DNA from: Streptomyces flavofungini
GTDB lineage: Bacteria > Actinomycetota > Actinomycetes > Streptomycetales > Streptomycetaceae
NCBI RefSeq assembly: GCF_030388665.1
Contig: NZ_CP128846.1
Coordinates: 2,954,001-3,018,000 of the forward strand
Length of the DNA: 64,000 bases
Direction of reading: 5' to 3'
This document shows, in pieces, positions 42,513-51,495 of this stretch. The notes below the pieces were generated by a model. The model did no database searches and had not been told where the DNA came from. It saw nothing but the letters and a program-made list of their open reading frames with translations. The position numbers and the translations under genes are program-made. How positions within the stretch are numbered: position 1 is the first letter of the stretch; each line of letters opens with the position of its first letter.

Positions 42513-42747
42513 GGGACACCTCACGAAGGGACGGGGCTCGGCTGGGGCTGCCGCCGACAGCGGGCGGGGCTGTGTCCAGCCTACGCACCGCGCGGAGGGG
42601 TAGTCGTCAAGGACCGATCCCCACAGATCCCCCTGCGCCGCGCAGAAAATCTGTCAATCCGCCCGCGAAGCCGTGCCTTTGGCACTTGTCACGCGTTGTT
42701 GCCGGTAGGGGAGTGCCTGCGTCGGCGCCAAGGAGGCAGGAAGTTCG

Positions 42748-43836
42748 ATGCGCTTAGGAAGTTTTGTGCTGGCCGCCCAGTTCCCGGGCCAGGGCCACGG
42801 GGAAGCACTGCACCGCGCCGTGCGGTCCGTCGAAGTGGCCGAGGAAGCGGGTCTCGATTCGGCCTGGCTCGCCGAACACCACTTCGTGCCGTACGGCACC
42901 TGTCCTTCCGCGATCACACTCGCGGCCCTGCTGCTCGGACGCACCCGGCGCATCCGCGTCGGCACGGCCGTCAGCGTGCTGCCCACCGTCCACCCCGTGG
43001 CCCTCGGCGAGCAGGCCGCGCTGCTGCACCTCACCTCCGGCGGGCGCTTCTCGCTGGGCGTGGGCCGCGGCGGCCCCTGGGTGGACCTGGAGGTCTTCGG
43101 CTCGGGCCTCGAGGCGTACGAGAAGGGGTTCCCGGAATCCCTCGACCTGCTGCTCAGCTGGCTCAGCGGGGCGGGCCGGGTGGCGGGCCCCGGCGGCCGG
43201 TTCGCCTTCCGTGACGTCGCGGTCGTGCCCCGCCCGACCGAGCCCGTCGGCGGCTCCTCGGCCCCGTTCCCCGACCTGCCCGAACCGCCGGCGCCCGACC
43301 GCATCGGGCCGTCCGCGGGCCCCGAGGTGATCGTCGCGTGCACCTCGCCGTCCAGCGTCCGCCTCGCCGCGGCCCGCGGCCTTCCGATGCTGCTCGGCAT
43401 GCACGTGGGTGACGAGGAGAAGGCCGAAATGGTGGCGTTGTGGGGCAGGCACGCGCGAGCCGCGGGGCGCACGCCGGACGAGGTGGCGCGGGCCGCGCAC
43501 GTCTCGGCCGGGGTCGTGCAGATCGCGGACCGCCGCGTGGAGGCCAACGAGACGCTCACGAAGGCGATGCCGGGCTGGCTGAAGTACGGCCTGGACGCCC
43601 ATGTCACGGTCGACGGCCGTGTCCGAGCCATGCGCGACCCGCTCGGATACACGGAACTGCTCTGCGGCATCCACCCCGTGGGCACACCCCAGGTCTGCGC
43701 GGACCGCCTCGCGGCGACCTCGGAGCGTACCGGCATCACGCGCTTCGCGTTGCTCGTGGAGGGCTCGGGCGACCTGGCGACCACAGAGGAGAACGTACGC
43801 CGCCTGGGCACGGAAGTACTCCCACAACTGACATAG
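42748..43836 (+). CDS. Luciferase-like flavin-dependent oxidoreductase
   Basis: A 362-residue LLM-class enzyme with a TIM barrel: SVEVAEEAGLDSAWLAEHHF, then RIRVGTAVSVLPTVHPVALG and LGVGRGGPWVDLEVFG, motifs that bind reduced flavin (F420 or FMN). GGAGG lies nine bases before the ATG. Stand-alone gene; substrate unknown. Confidence 0.87.
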   Translation: MRLGSFVLAAQFPGQGHGEALHRAVRSVEVAEEAGLDSAWLAEHHFVPYGTCPSAITLAALLLGRTRRIRVGTAVSVLPTVHPVALGEQAALLHLTSGGRFSLGVGRGGPWVDLEVFGSGLEAYEKGFPESLDLLLSWLSGAGRVAGPGGRFAFRDVAVVPRPTEPVGGSSAPFPDLPEPPAPDRIGPSAGPEVIVACTSPSSVRLAAARGLPMLLGMHVGDEEKAEMVALWGRHARAAGRTPDEVARAAHVSAGVVQIADRRVEANETLTKAMPGWLKYGLDAHVTVDGRVRAMRDPLGYTELLCGIHPVGTPQVCADRLAATSERTGITRFALLVEGSGDLATTEENVRRLGTEVLPQLT

Positions 43837-43892
43837 CAAAACCCGGAACACCCCCGAGGGGGCGCCCCGCAAGGGGCGCGCCCCGAAGAGGA

Positions 43893-43945
43893 GCGCCCCG
43901 TAAGGGGCGCGGGGAACTGCGCGCCCAGCCCCCACAACCCCGCAC
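43893..43945. repeat. Dispersed GC-rich intergenic repeat, copy 3
   Basis: Same core as at 2747-2794, with AGCCCCCAC following. Nearby GCGCCCC/GGGGCGC units (43860-43905) and a run of nine A at 43948-43956 fill the gap between convergent genes and may terminate both. Confidence 0.75.
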
Positions 43946-44063
43946 GCAAAAAAAAAGGGGGGCCCGCCCCCCAAGGGGCACCCCACACAAGGCGCCCCCG
44001 CCAGAAGATTGCTGCCGCCCCGGACTGAAACACCTCCCGCGTACGGAGCGGCAGCAAGTGCCC

Positions 44064-44456
44064 TCAGCAGTCGCGAAGCTCGGGCGACTGATTCAGCAAC
44101 TGGCCACGGATCGATGTGAACTTGGCCAGCCTGTCGTCCGCGGAGCCGTCCAGCGGGAAGACCGCCACACGGTGGCAGTTCTGGAACGCCAGGCGGACCC
44201 CGAAGTGGCGCTGCAGGGCGCCGCGAATCGCGTCACTCGCGAGCGCGCGGAGCAACTGACCGCGCGCCTGCTCGTCCGGCGGCGGCGTCTGGTTGTCGGC
44301 GAACTCGCCGCCGTCGACCTTCAACTGAGCCACCAGGGAGCTGACCATCTCCCACGCGTAAGGCAGGGAGGTCCGGACGCAGTCGACGAATGCTGCTTCG
44401 TCGACCTCGCCTCGCTCGGCCTGTTCCAACAGTGCCGGTGAGACGTCGAGCGACAT
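44064..44456 (-). CDS. Small acidic protein of unknown function
   Basis: 130 residues, predicted soluble and helical, starting MSLDVSPALLEQAERGEVDE. GAGGAGAAC is an ideal ribosome site for the ATG at 44456. The patterns DCVRTSLPYAWEMVSSLVAQ and GALQRHFGVRLAFQNCHRVA contain no known catalytic motif. I believe it is conserved beside nucS in streptomycetes, but I cannot name a family. Confidence 0.75.
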   Translation of the reverse strand: MSLDVSPALLEQAERGEVDEAAFVDCVRTSLPYAWEMVSSLVAQLKVDGGEFADNQTPPPDEQARGQLLRALASDAIRGALQRHFGVRLAFQNCHRVAVFPLDGSADDRLAKFTSIRGQLLNQSPELRDC

Positions 44457-44698
44457 GAGTTCTCCTCTCGCACCCCCAGGGAGCAGGGGCTTACGGACAG
44501 GGAAGGAGCTCGCATACGCAGCGTGCACGCGCGACGACCTCCTGCTTATACGGTAGGCAACGGCTCGGTGGACCACCAGGAGATTGGGCGCATAACCGGC
44601 CAGGATCGAACGTGTTCATCGTTGGACAAGTGGTGCGGTCCAGGGGGCTGCCGAGCCGGGCGCGACGCACGGAATTCGCCGCACCACCCCGCGTCGAG

Positions 44699-44704
44699 TA
44701 GCGT
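44699..44704 (+). promoter_or_regulatory. Leaderless -10 of nucS
   Basis: TAGCGT lies eight bases before the nucS ATG, with no ribosome site between. Confidence 0.45.
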
Positions 44705-44712
44705 TGCCGACC

Positions 44713-45384
44713 ATGCGTCTCGTCATCGCCCGCTGCTCCGTGGACTACGCGGGCCGGCTCACCGCCCACCTCCCGTCGGCCCCCCGCCTGATCCTCGTCA
44801 AGGCGGACGGAAGCGTCTCCATTCACGCTGACGACCGGGCCTACAAGCCCCTCAACTGGATGTCGCCGCCGTGCACCCTGAAGGAGGGATCCGGCGACGA
44901 CGCCGGTGTGTGGACCGTCGTCAACAAGGCGGGCGAGAAGCTCATCATCACCATGGAGGAGGTCCTGCACGACTCCTCACACGAACTGGGTGTCGACCCC
45001 GGCCTCATCAAGGACGGCGTGGAAGCACACCTGCAGGAGCTGCTCGCCGACCGGATCGAGACACTCGGTGAGGGATATACGCTGATCCGTCGCGAGTACA
45101 TGACGGCGATCGGCCCGGTCGACATCCTCTGCCGCGACGCCGACGGGCAGACGGTCGCCGTCGAGATCAAGCGCCGCGGCGAGATCGACGGCGTCGAGCA
45201 ACTGACCCGGTATCTGGAGTTGTTGAACCGCGACCCGCACCTGGCTCCGGTCAGGGGCGTCTTCGCCGCCCAGGAGATCAAGCCGCAGGCACGCGTACTC
45301 GCCACCGACCGCGGCATCGGCTGCGCCGTCCTCGACTACGACGCGCTGCGCGGCATCGAGGACGACAAGCTGCGCCTGTTCTGA
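44713..45384 (+). CDS. nucS: Mismatch-specific endonuclease NucS (EndoMS)
   Basis: A 223-residue nuclease. N-terminal DNA-binding/dimer domain ([20 protein letters not shown]) and C-terminal PD-(D/E)xK nuclease domain with [20 protein letters not shown] (Asp, then Glu-x-Lys) and QLTRYLELL. NucS carries out non-canonical mismatch repair in actinobacteria lacking MutS/MutL, cutting both strands at mismatches with help from the beta clamp. The C-terminal LRLF looks like the clamp-binding tail. ATG 44713; TTG 44704 is in frame but unnecessary. Confidence 0.94.
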   Translation: MRLVIARCSVDYAGRLTAHLPSAPRLILVKADGSVSIHADDRAYKPLNWMSPPCTLKEGSGDDAGVWTVVNKAGEKLIITMEEVLHDSSHELGVDPGLIKDGVEAHLQELLADRIETLGEGYTLIRREYMTAIGPVDILCRDADGQTVAVEIKRRGEIDGVEQLTRYLELLNRDPHLAPVRGVFAAQEIKPQARVLATDRGIGCAVLDYDALRGIEDDKLRLF

Positions 45385-45420
45385 ACCGTCCGCCCCCACC
45401 GGGGCGACCCGCAGCACCGA

Positions 45421-45458
45421 CGAAGGGGCCGGACTCCCGGGGGAGTCCGGCCCCTTCG
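45421..45458. terminator. Bidirectional terminator, 17-bp perfect stem
   Basis: CGAAGGGGCCGGACTCC (45421-45437) pairs exactly with 45442-45458 around a 4-base loop. The left edge gives the leftward transcript, and TTCG the rightward one, a modest U content. It separates nucS from the convergent ATPase gene. Confidence 0.85.
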
Positions 45459-45473
45459 CGCGTGCACGACCCG

Positions 45474-48101
45474 TCAGGCCACCGACGAGGAGGCGGACCC
45501 GGACGTGCCGCCCGTCGCCGGGTCGGAGGTGACCGGGCTCGACGTCGACGGGCCGCTCGCCGAGGTGGAGGTGTCCGGTGAGGACGGCGGCGTCGTCGGG
45601 GTGGTCGGCGGCGGCGTCGTCGGCGTGGTGGGCGGGGTCGTCGGCGGAGTCGTGGGCGGCTTCGTCGGCGGCTTCGTGGGCTTGGTCGGCTTGTGCGTCG
45701 GCTTCGTGGGCTTGTCCGTCGGCTTGGTCGGCTTGCCGCTCGGCTTGTCCGACGGCTTCGTCGGCTTGCCGCTCGGCTTGTCCGACGGGTCCTTAGGGTC
45801 GTCGCTCCGCGAAGGCCTGCCGCTCGGGCCGGGCTTCGGGTCGTCGGAGGTGCCGGGCACCCCGTCCTTGCCGGGGTCGGCCGGTCCTGCCGAGTCGCCG
45901 TCGCTCGGCTTGTCCGCGCCGAGGCCGCCGTCGTCGTCGCCCGCGCTGGCCGACTGGTCGGTGCGCACCCGTTCGGGCGGCCCGTCGTCCTTGTCGGAGG
46001 TCGCGCCGAGCGTCACCACCGTGCCGAGCACCGCGACGAGCAGCGCGCCCGCCCCGGCCGCGACCAGGTTGCGCCGCGTACCGCGCACGATCGAGCGGCG
46101 CGTCGATCCGGAACCGGCCCCGGAGCCCGCGGCCGAGCCGTGGCCCGCGGGGACGGGCTGGCGGGTGACGACGGTGTCGGGCTCCGGCGGTGGCGGTGGC
46201 GCGGGCAGAGCGAACGCGGTGGGGATGCCGCCGGGCGGGGACGCCGACTCCTCGTACCGGGCGTCCGGCACCTCCTCGCCCGCCATCGCGTGGCCGTCCG
46301 GCAGCAGCCCGCCGGAGCGGTCGGCGACCAGGGCGAGCGCCCTGCGGCCCGCGATCATGCCGCGCTTGTCGGCGAGCGCGCCGCGCAGGCCGATGGAGGC
46401 TTCCAGCTCGGCGCGGGCCCGGTCGAGGCGTCCGGCGCAGAGCGCGAGGATGCCGAGCTCATGGTGGAAGTAGGCCTCTTCGGCGACCTCGCCGGAGGTC
46501 CGTGAGGCCTCCTGCCCGGACCGCAGCGCCCGCTCCCAGGCGCCCCAGTTCAGTCCCCCGGCGAAGGCGGGCGCGGCGGTGCGGGCCAGGAGCACCGCGG
46601 CGGACGGCTCGGTTCCGCCGCTGTCGGCCCCGGCGCCGGGGCCGGTGACCAGGGCGGTGAGCGCGGCGAGGACCGCGTCGGACTCGGCGGCGACCCGCTC
46701 GGGGGACACCGAGGGGTGCCCGGCCCACCAGGCGTAGTGCCGGGCGGCGGACTGGGCGTTCGCGGCGGCGTCGTCGGCGTATCCGGCGCCCTCCAGCTGG
46801 GTGCGCACCCCGGCCGCGAGGCGGTAGTGGCCGCCGACCGGGGTGACGAGGGCGCAGTCGACCAGCTCGGCGAGCGCGGCGTCGGCGTGGGTGTCGCCGA
46901 CGAGCGCGGGCAGGTGGGCGGGGTGCGGCAGTTCGCCGCCGAGCGCGACGGCGAGGCGCAGCGCGGCGCGCGCGGAGGCGCTGAGCCGGGAGGCGAGCAG
47001 CGCGGCGGGCGCGGCGCCGTCGGCGAGGGACGGCAGCGGGACGTCGTGGTCGGCGGCGTCGAAGGGCGCGTCGTAGCCGCCGGGGCCCTGGTCGGGGCCG
47101 TACTCGTCGAAGGCGCCGGGGTCGGCGAGGAGCCGGTCGCGCTGGCGCAGCAGGGCTCCCGCCTGGACGAAGCGCAGCGGCAGGCCCTCCGACTCGAACC
47201 AGAGGTCCCCGGCCCAGTTGGCCTCGTCGTCGGTGAGGACGCGGCCGACGACGCGCTCGAGGAGTTCCAGGCCGCCGCCGCGGCCGAGGCCGCCGAGGAA
47301 GACCTCTTCGAGGTGGGACTCGGGCGCGGGTGCGGCGATGTCGGGCGTCGCGGCGACGAGGAAGGCGCACTCGGGAGTCGCGTCCAGGAGCTCTTCGAGG
47401 GCGGCGCCGCCGAACTCCAGGTCGTCGAGGACGACGACGGCGCCGATGTCGCGGAGCAGTTCGCGCAGCAGGGCCGGGTCGGGGCGGTGCAGGGGCGCGT
47501 CGTAGACGGCGGCGAAGAGGTCGTACAGGAGGTCGCCCACGGTGCGGTGGTAGCCGCTGAGGCGGATCACGCCGTCGGGGGCGAGGTCGGCGCAGTCCTC
47601 GGCGACGGCGGCGAGCAGCGCCGTGCGGCCGGATCCGGCGGGGCCGGTGAGGCGCACGGAGCGGCCGCGGGCGAGGAGGCGCACCAGGCGTTCGCGCTCC
47701 TCCTGCCGTTCGAGCAGCGGCAGCCGGGGCAGGGCGGGGCCCGGCGGCACGGGCGGCTGCGCGGCGCGGCGGCGTTCGGCGCGCTCGACGGCGGAGTGCC
47801 TGGGCGGGTGGCCGGGCTGCTCCCCCGGCGGGCAGGGCTCTATCTCGCTGCCGTCGACGGGGTTCACGGTGAGCAGGAAGTCGCCGGACACCACTTGTAC
47901 GGTGCGGGCGACGGTGGGCGGCCCGAAGTCGGCCGTGGCCGAGGGGCCCGGTGCGGGCGGGCCCGGCGGTGCGTCCTGCGGGCTCTGGTGCTCGGGTGCT
48001 GTCGCGCTGTCGTCGTGCGTGCCCTCGCGGCCGATCCCCGCGTCGTCGCGGTCGTCACCGTCGTGGCCGTACTCTTCGGGTCCCCGGTTCATCGGGTCCA
48101 T
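45474..48101 (-). CDS. Membrane-anchored ATPase with Pro/Thr-rich extracytoplasmic stalk
   Basis: An 875-residue protein. Residues 1-125 are disordered; an AAA/STAND-type NTPase follows with Walker A GPAGSGRT (153-160) and Walker B AVVVLDDLEF (Asp226/227), then a helical TPR-like region (about 500-620). One membrane helix (about 680-701, NLVAAGAGALLVAVLGTVVT) leads to a 174-residue outside tail with KPTKP and PTTPP repeats, a wall-spanning stalk. STAND ATPases usually sense and oligomerise; here the stalk could couple wall state to the ATPase. It is adjacent to a STAS gene. No named function known to me. Confidence 0.82.
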   Translation of the reverse strand: MDPMNRGPEEYGHDGDDRDDAGIGREGTHDDSATAPEHQSPQDAPPGPPAPGPSATADFGPPTVARTVQVVSGDFLLTVNPVDGSEIEPCPPGEQPGHPPRHSAVERAERRRAAQPPVPPGPALPRLPLLERQEERERLVRLLARGRSVRLTGPAGSGRTALLAAVAEDCADLAPDGVIRLSGYHRTVGDLLYDLFAAVYDAPLHRPDPALLRELLRDIGAVVVLDDLEFGGAALEELLDATPECAFLVAATPDIAAPAPESHLEEVFLGGLGRGGGLELLERVVGRVLTDDEANWAGDLWFESEGLPLRFVQAGALLRQRDRLLADPGAFDEYGPDQGPGGYDAPFDAADHDVPLPSLADGAAPAALLASRLSASARAALRLAVALGGELPHPAHLPALVGDTHADAALAELVDCALVTPVGGHYRLAAGVRTQLEGAGYADDAAANAQSAARHYAWWAGHPSVSPERVAAESDAVLAALTALVTGPGAGADSGGTEPSAAVLLARTAAPAFAGGLNWGAWERALRSGQEASRTSGEVAEEAYFHHELGILALCAGRLDRARAELEASIGLRGALADKRGMIAGRRALALVADRSGGLLPDGHAMAGEEVPDARYEESASPPGGIPTAFALPAPPPPPEPDTVVTRQPVPAGHGSAAGSGAGSGSTRRSIVRGTRRNLVAAGAGALLVAVLGTVVTLGATSDKDDGPPERVRTDQSASAGDDDGGLGADKPSDGDSAGPADPGKDGVPGTSDDPKPGPSGRPSRSDDPKDPSDKPSGKPTKPSDKPSGKPTKPTDKPTKPTHKPTKPTKPPTKPPTTPPTTPPTTPTTPPPTTPTTPPSSPDTSTSASGPSTSSPVTSDPATGGTSGSASSSVA

Positions 48102-48328
48102 GGTCTCAGCCCCCCAGATGCGTCGTGTGCGAAGCCCCCTCCGGCCTTGAGCACACCGCGCTGTCGCTTCTGGTCCGGTGCCCCCCGTGCGGGTTCGTCT
48201 ATCGGCAGGCGACCGAACCCTAAACCTTCTTCAGTATCCCCGTGGAGGGCGGGGTACCGCCCGGTCCGAGACGTCACAGTCTCGTGAGGATTGTGCGTGA
48301 GGGAGCGCTCCCGCCCCCCTCGCGCGGC

Positions 48329-48652
48329 TTATACGCGAGGGAGGGATTCGACCCCGATGCCGCCTTCGATGGCGAGGATGCGGTGGAGTCGGGTGGCGAC
48401 GAGGAGTCGCTGCATCTGCGGGGGTACGCCGCGCAGCACGAGGCGGCGGCCGCAGCGTCCGGCGCGCCGGTGGGCGCCCATGATGACGCCGAGTCCCGTG
48501 GCGTCCCACGAGTCGAGTTCGGACAGGTCGAGCACAAGGTCGCCGGCGCCGTCGTCGACGGCCGAGTGCAGGACCGTACGGGCGTCCGCCGCGCTGCGTA
48601 CGTCGAGGCGTCCCCCGACGACCAGCTGGGCCTGGTCGCCCCTGATGTGCAT
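48329..48652 (-). CDS. STAS-domain anti-anti-sigma factor
   Basis: A 107-residue single STAS domain. The phospho-site loop reads LDSWDATGLGVIMGA: where classical antagonists have Asp-Ser-Ser-Gly, this has Asp50-Ala51-Thr52-Gly, leaving Thr52 as the possible phospho-acceptor. Antagonists of this type bind an anti-sigma kinase and free a sigma factor. GGAG five bases before the ATG. No kinase or sigma gene is adjacent; the ATPase downstream is the nearest gene on the strand, 227 bp away. Confidence 0.87.
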   Translation of the reverse strand: MHIRGDQAQLVVGGRLDVRSAADARTVLHSAVDDGAGDLVLDLSELDSWDATGLGVIMGAHRRAGRCGRRLVLRGVPPQMQRLLVATRLHRILAIEGGIGVESLPRV

Positions 48653-48859
48653 ATGCGCTCCCCAAGAGTGCGGTGTCGTATGTGACGCCTGTGCCGCGAG
48701 GCGTCTGTGTATGTCACAGCAACTGACTGCCGCTCGGGGGAGGAAGTTGCCGTCTGTAAGCGAACCGATACCGAATTCACCCCGAGGGGTGATCCCAGGA
48801 GGCGTACAGGCGTCGGTATGCGCCGTCAGTGCTCATAGAGGCTCAGTGCTTGTGGAAGC

Positions 48860-49708
48860 TCAGTGCTTGTAGAAGCCCTGCCCGCTCTTGCGCCCGATGT
48901 CACCGGCGTCAACCATCCGGCGCATCAGCTCCGGCGGGGCGAACTTCTCGTCCTGGGACTCCGTGTAGATGTTGTCGGTGGCGTGCAGCAGGATGTCGAC
49001 GCCGGTGAGGTCGGCGGTGGCGAGCGGGCCCATGGCGTGGCCGAAGCCCAGCTTGCAGGCGATGTCGATGTCCTCGGCGCTGGCAACGCCCGACTCGTAG
49101 AGCTTGGCGGCCTCGACGACGAGGGCGGAGATGAGGCGGGTGGTGACGAAGCCCGCGACGTCGCGGTTCACGACGATGCAGGTCTTGCCGACGGACTCGG
49201 CGAACTCCCGCGTGGTGGCGAGGGTTTCGTCGCTCGTCTTGTGGCCGCGGACCAGCTCGCACAGCTGCATCATGGGCACCGGCGAGAAGAAGTGGGCGCC
49301 GACGACGCGCTCCGGACGGTCCGTCACGGCCGCGATCTTGGTGATCGGGATGGCGGAGGTGTTGGAGGCGAGCACGGTCTCGTCGCGCACGATCTTGTCG
49401 AGGGTGCGGAAGATCTCGTGCTTGACCTCGAGCTTCTCGAACACCGCCTCGACGACGACGTCCGCGTCGGCGGCGGCGTCCAGGTCGGTGGTGGTCGTGA
49501 TGCGGCCGAGCGCGGCTTCGGCGTCGGCGGCGTCGAGCTTGCCCTTGCTGACGAACTTCTCGTACGAGGCCTTGATGCCGTCGGTGCCGCGGGTCAGCGC
49601 CTCGTCGGTGACGTCGCGCAGGACGACGTCCCAGCCCGCCTGTGCGGATACCTGGGCGATCCCGGACCCCATGAGTCCGGCTCCGATGACGGCGAGCTTC
49701 CGTGCCAC
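48860..49708 (-). CDS. 3-hydroxyacyl-CoA (3-hydroxybutyryl-CoA) dehydrogenase
   Basis: A 282-residue NAD(P)-dependent enzyme. Rossmann motif VIGAGLMGSGIAQ at the start; catalytic His-Glu pair in GAHFFSPVPMMQLCELV; conserved NRDVAGFVTTRL and C-terminal GRKSGQGFY. It oxidises 3-hydroxybutyryl-CoA to acetoacetyl-CoA or the reverse, the step next to the thiolase at 31 kb. GTG at 49708 with AGGGGAG upstream. Confidence 0.92.
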   Translation of the reverse strand: MARKLAVIGAGLMGSGIAQVSAQAGWDVVLRDVTDEALTRGTDGIKASYEKFVSKGKLDAADAEAALGRITTTTDLDAAADADVVVEAVFEKLEVKHEIFRTLDKIVRDETVLASNTSAIPITKIAAVTDRPERVVGAHFFSPVPMMQLCELVRGHKTSDETLATTREFAESVGKTCIVVNRDVAGFVTTRLISALVVEAAKLYESGVASAEDIDIACKLGFGHAMGPLATADLTGVDILLHATDNIYTESQDEKFAPPELMRRMVDAGDIGRKSGQGFYKH

Positions 49709-49878
49709 GTTACGACTCCCCTTACTTACCGACGACTGAGCGCTTACCCGCTGTTTACGTTTCGCTCTGGCCCGGACATTAGCGCTCACAGCCGCTCAGG
49801 GGACCGCTAAGAGACGCACGCCACGTCCCATTTGACGGACATCACACCGGCAGGGGTCCCGGGGCGGCCGTCGGGGTC

Positions 49879-50517
49879 TCATGTGGCCGTGCGGATCCCG
49901 TAGTTGAGGACCTGCTCGCCGAGCAGGTCCTCCAGTTCGTCGAGCAGGTCGAGGGCTTCGCGGGAGACCTCCTCGGGCGCCCTGCGCTTCATCATCTCGG
50001 CGCCGATCCAGGCGAAGACGGTGCCGTACGCCCAGCTGAGCTGGCCCGCGACGAGTTCGGGGAGGTGGCCGGGGGCGGGGCCCGCCTCCGCGCGCAGGGT
50101 GGCCTCCAGGTCCTTGAGGGTCTCCTGCTGCAGGGCCCAGAGGCGGGAGCGCAGGGCGGGCGACTCGGCGATGACCTTCATGAAGTCGGCGTACCCGTCG
50201 AACAGGCCGACGGTCGGCGACACCCCCTCGACCAGGGCGCGCAGCTCGCGCAGGACGGCGGCGGCGGGCGACTCCCCCACCCGGCGCCCGCGCACCCACC
50301 GGGAGAGCCGGTCGACCATCTCGACGCCGCGGTCGAGGAACAGGTCCTCCTTGGCCGGGAAGTAGTTGTAGACCGTGTTGACCGAGACGTCGGCGGCTTC
50401 GGCGATCTCCGCGACGGTCACGGTGACGAAGCCGTGCTCGACGAACAGACCGGTCGCGATGTCCGAGATCCGCTGCTTGGTCTGCCGCTTCTTCCGCTCC
50501 CTGAGCCCCTCAGTCAT
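49879..50517 (-). CDS. TetR-family regulator of the adjacent ABC exporter
   Basis: A 212-residue TetR protein with the helix-turn-helix at about 30-72 (VTVAEIAEAADVSVNTVYNY) and a helical C-domain. GAGGGC is the ribosome site. It is divergent from a DrrA/DrrB-type exporter across about 100 bp containing AT-rich half-sites, so local repression of the exporter is likely. Confidence 0.9.
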   Translation of the reverse strand: MTEGLRERKKRQTKQRISDIATGLFVEHGFVTVTVAEIAEAADVSVNTVYNYFPAKEDLFLDRGVEMVDRLSRWVRGRRVGESPAAAVLRELRALVEGVSPTVGLFDGYADFMKVIAESPALRSRLWALQQETLKDLEATLRAEAGPAPGHLPELVAGQLSWAYGTVFAWIGAEMMKRRAPEEVSREALDLLDELEDLLGEQVLNYGIRTAT

Positions 50518-50614
50518 GCCCTCATCGTAGCTTCGCTGGCCTCCATGAAAACTTGAGCCCACCGAAAATTTGGGGGCGTTGCAAAATTTCAGAGACTCTG
50601 TTTTTGTGGCCTCC
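50518..50614. promoter_or_regulatory. Divergent promoter region with AAAATTT repeats
   Basis: GAAAATTT and CAAAATTTC, about 19 bp apart, are strikingly AT-rich for this genome, and GGCCTCCATG occurs twice, near each end of the region. Likely operator for the TetR protein. Confidence 0.45.
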
Positions 50615-51397
50615 ATGGCAATCATCAGCACGGCCGGACTGGCCAAGACGTTCACGACGAAGGCGGGCCCCGTCGAAGCCGTGCGCGGCATCGACCTGAC
50701 CGTCTCCCCCGGCGAGATCCTCGGCTTCCTCGGCCCGAACGGCGCGGGCAAGACGACCACCCTGCGCATGCTCACCACGCTCCTGCCGCCCACCGGCGGC
50801 GCCGCCACCGTCGCGGGCTTCGACCTGGCCCGCGAGCCCGCGGCCGTGCGCGGCCGGATCGGGTACGTGGCCCAGTCCGGCGGCGTCGACCTGAACATCT
50901 CGCTGCGCGAGGAACTGGTCACCCAGGGGCGGCTCTACCGCCTCCCCAAGGCCGAAGCCGTCGCCCGCGCCGAGGAGTTGGCCCGCGACCTCGGCCTGAC
51001 CGACCTGCTCGACCGCAAGTGCGCGGCCCTCTCCGGCGGCCAGCGGCGGCGGCTCGACATCGCCATGGGCCTGATGCACCGGCCCGCGGTCCTCTTCCTC
51101 GACGAGCCGACGACGGGCCTCGACCCCGGCGCCCGCGCCGACCTCTGGGACCTGGTGCGCCGCCTGCGCGACGAGCACGGCACGACGGTGTTCCTGACCA
51201 CGCACTATCTGGACGAGGCGGACGCCCTGGCCGACCGGATCGTGGTCGTGGACCAGGGCGTCGTGGTCGCCGACGGCACCCCGAGCGCCCTCAAGCTCCG
51301 CTACGCGGGCTCGGCCGACGCCGCCCTCCAGGACGCGTTCCTCGCCATCACCGGCCGCGACCCGGCCCCCGCCGACCGGGCCCCCGTCGCCGTCTGA
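50615..51397 (+). CDS. Drug-type ABC transporter ATP-binding protein (DrrA-like)
   Basis: A 260-residue ATPase. GPNGAGKTT Walker A, LSGGQRRRLDIAMGL signature, and LFLDEPTTGLDPGAR Walker B. The domain after the ATPase core is shorter than in classical DrrA proteins of about 330 residues. ATG 50615; GTG 50606 is in frame. It precedes the permease by about 100 bp that contains a tandem 17-bp repeat. Confidence 0.9.
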   Translation: MAIISTAGLAKTFTTKAGPVEAVRGIDLTVSPGEILGFLGPNGAGKTTTLRMLTTLLPPTGGAATVAGFDLAREPAAVRGRIGYVAQSGGVDLNISLREELVTQGRLYRLPKAEAVARAEELARDLGLTDLLDRKCAALSGGQRRRLDIAMGLMHRPAVLFLDEPTTGLDPGARADLWDLVRRLRDEHGTTVFLTTHYLDEADALADRIVVVDQGVVVADGTPSALKLRYAGSADAALQDAFLAITGRDPAPADRAPVAV

Positions 51398-51441
51398 CCC
51401 GGACGCCCCCGCACCCGGGCCGCCCCCGGCACCGGCTCGCG

Positions 51442-51480
51442 CACGACCTCAGCCCGCTCACGACCTCAGCCCGCTCACGA
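51442..51480. repeat. 17-bp tandem repeat between exporter genes
   Basis: CACGACCTCAGCCCGCT occurs twice in tandem (51442-51458, 51459-51475), then a partial third copy runs into the permease ribosome site. Confidence 0.75.
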
Positions 51481-51495
51481 CGCCAGGACACCCCC

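Noticed and set aside
43948..43956. Run of nine A as a phage or transposon mark
   Set aside because: It sits beside GC-rich hairpins between convergent genes with no transposase or terminal repeats nearby; more likely part of a terminator.
48115..48223. Plus-strand peptide with CVVCEAP...RCPPCGF, Cys-x2-Cys twice, like a zinc ribbon
   Set aside because: No start codon with a ribosome site is near; the frame comes from antisense of the ATPase gene. Kept as a curiosity, since a conserved short zinc ribbon cannot be excluded without homologues.
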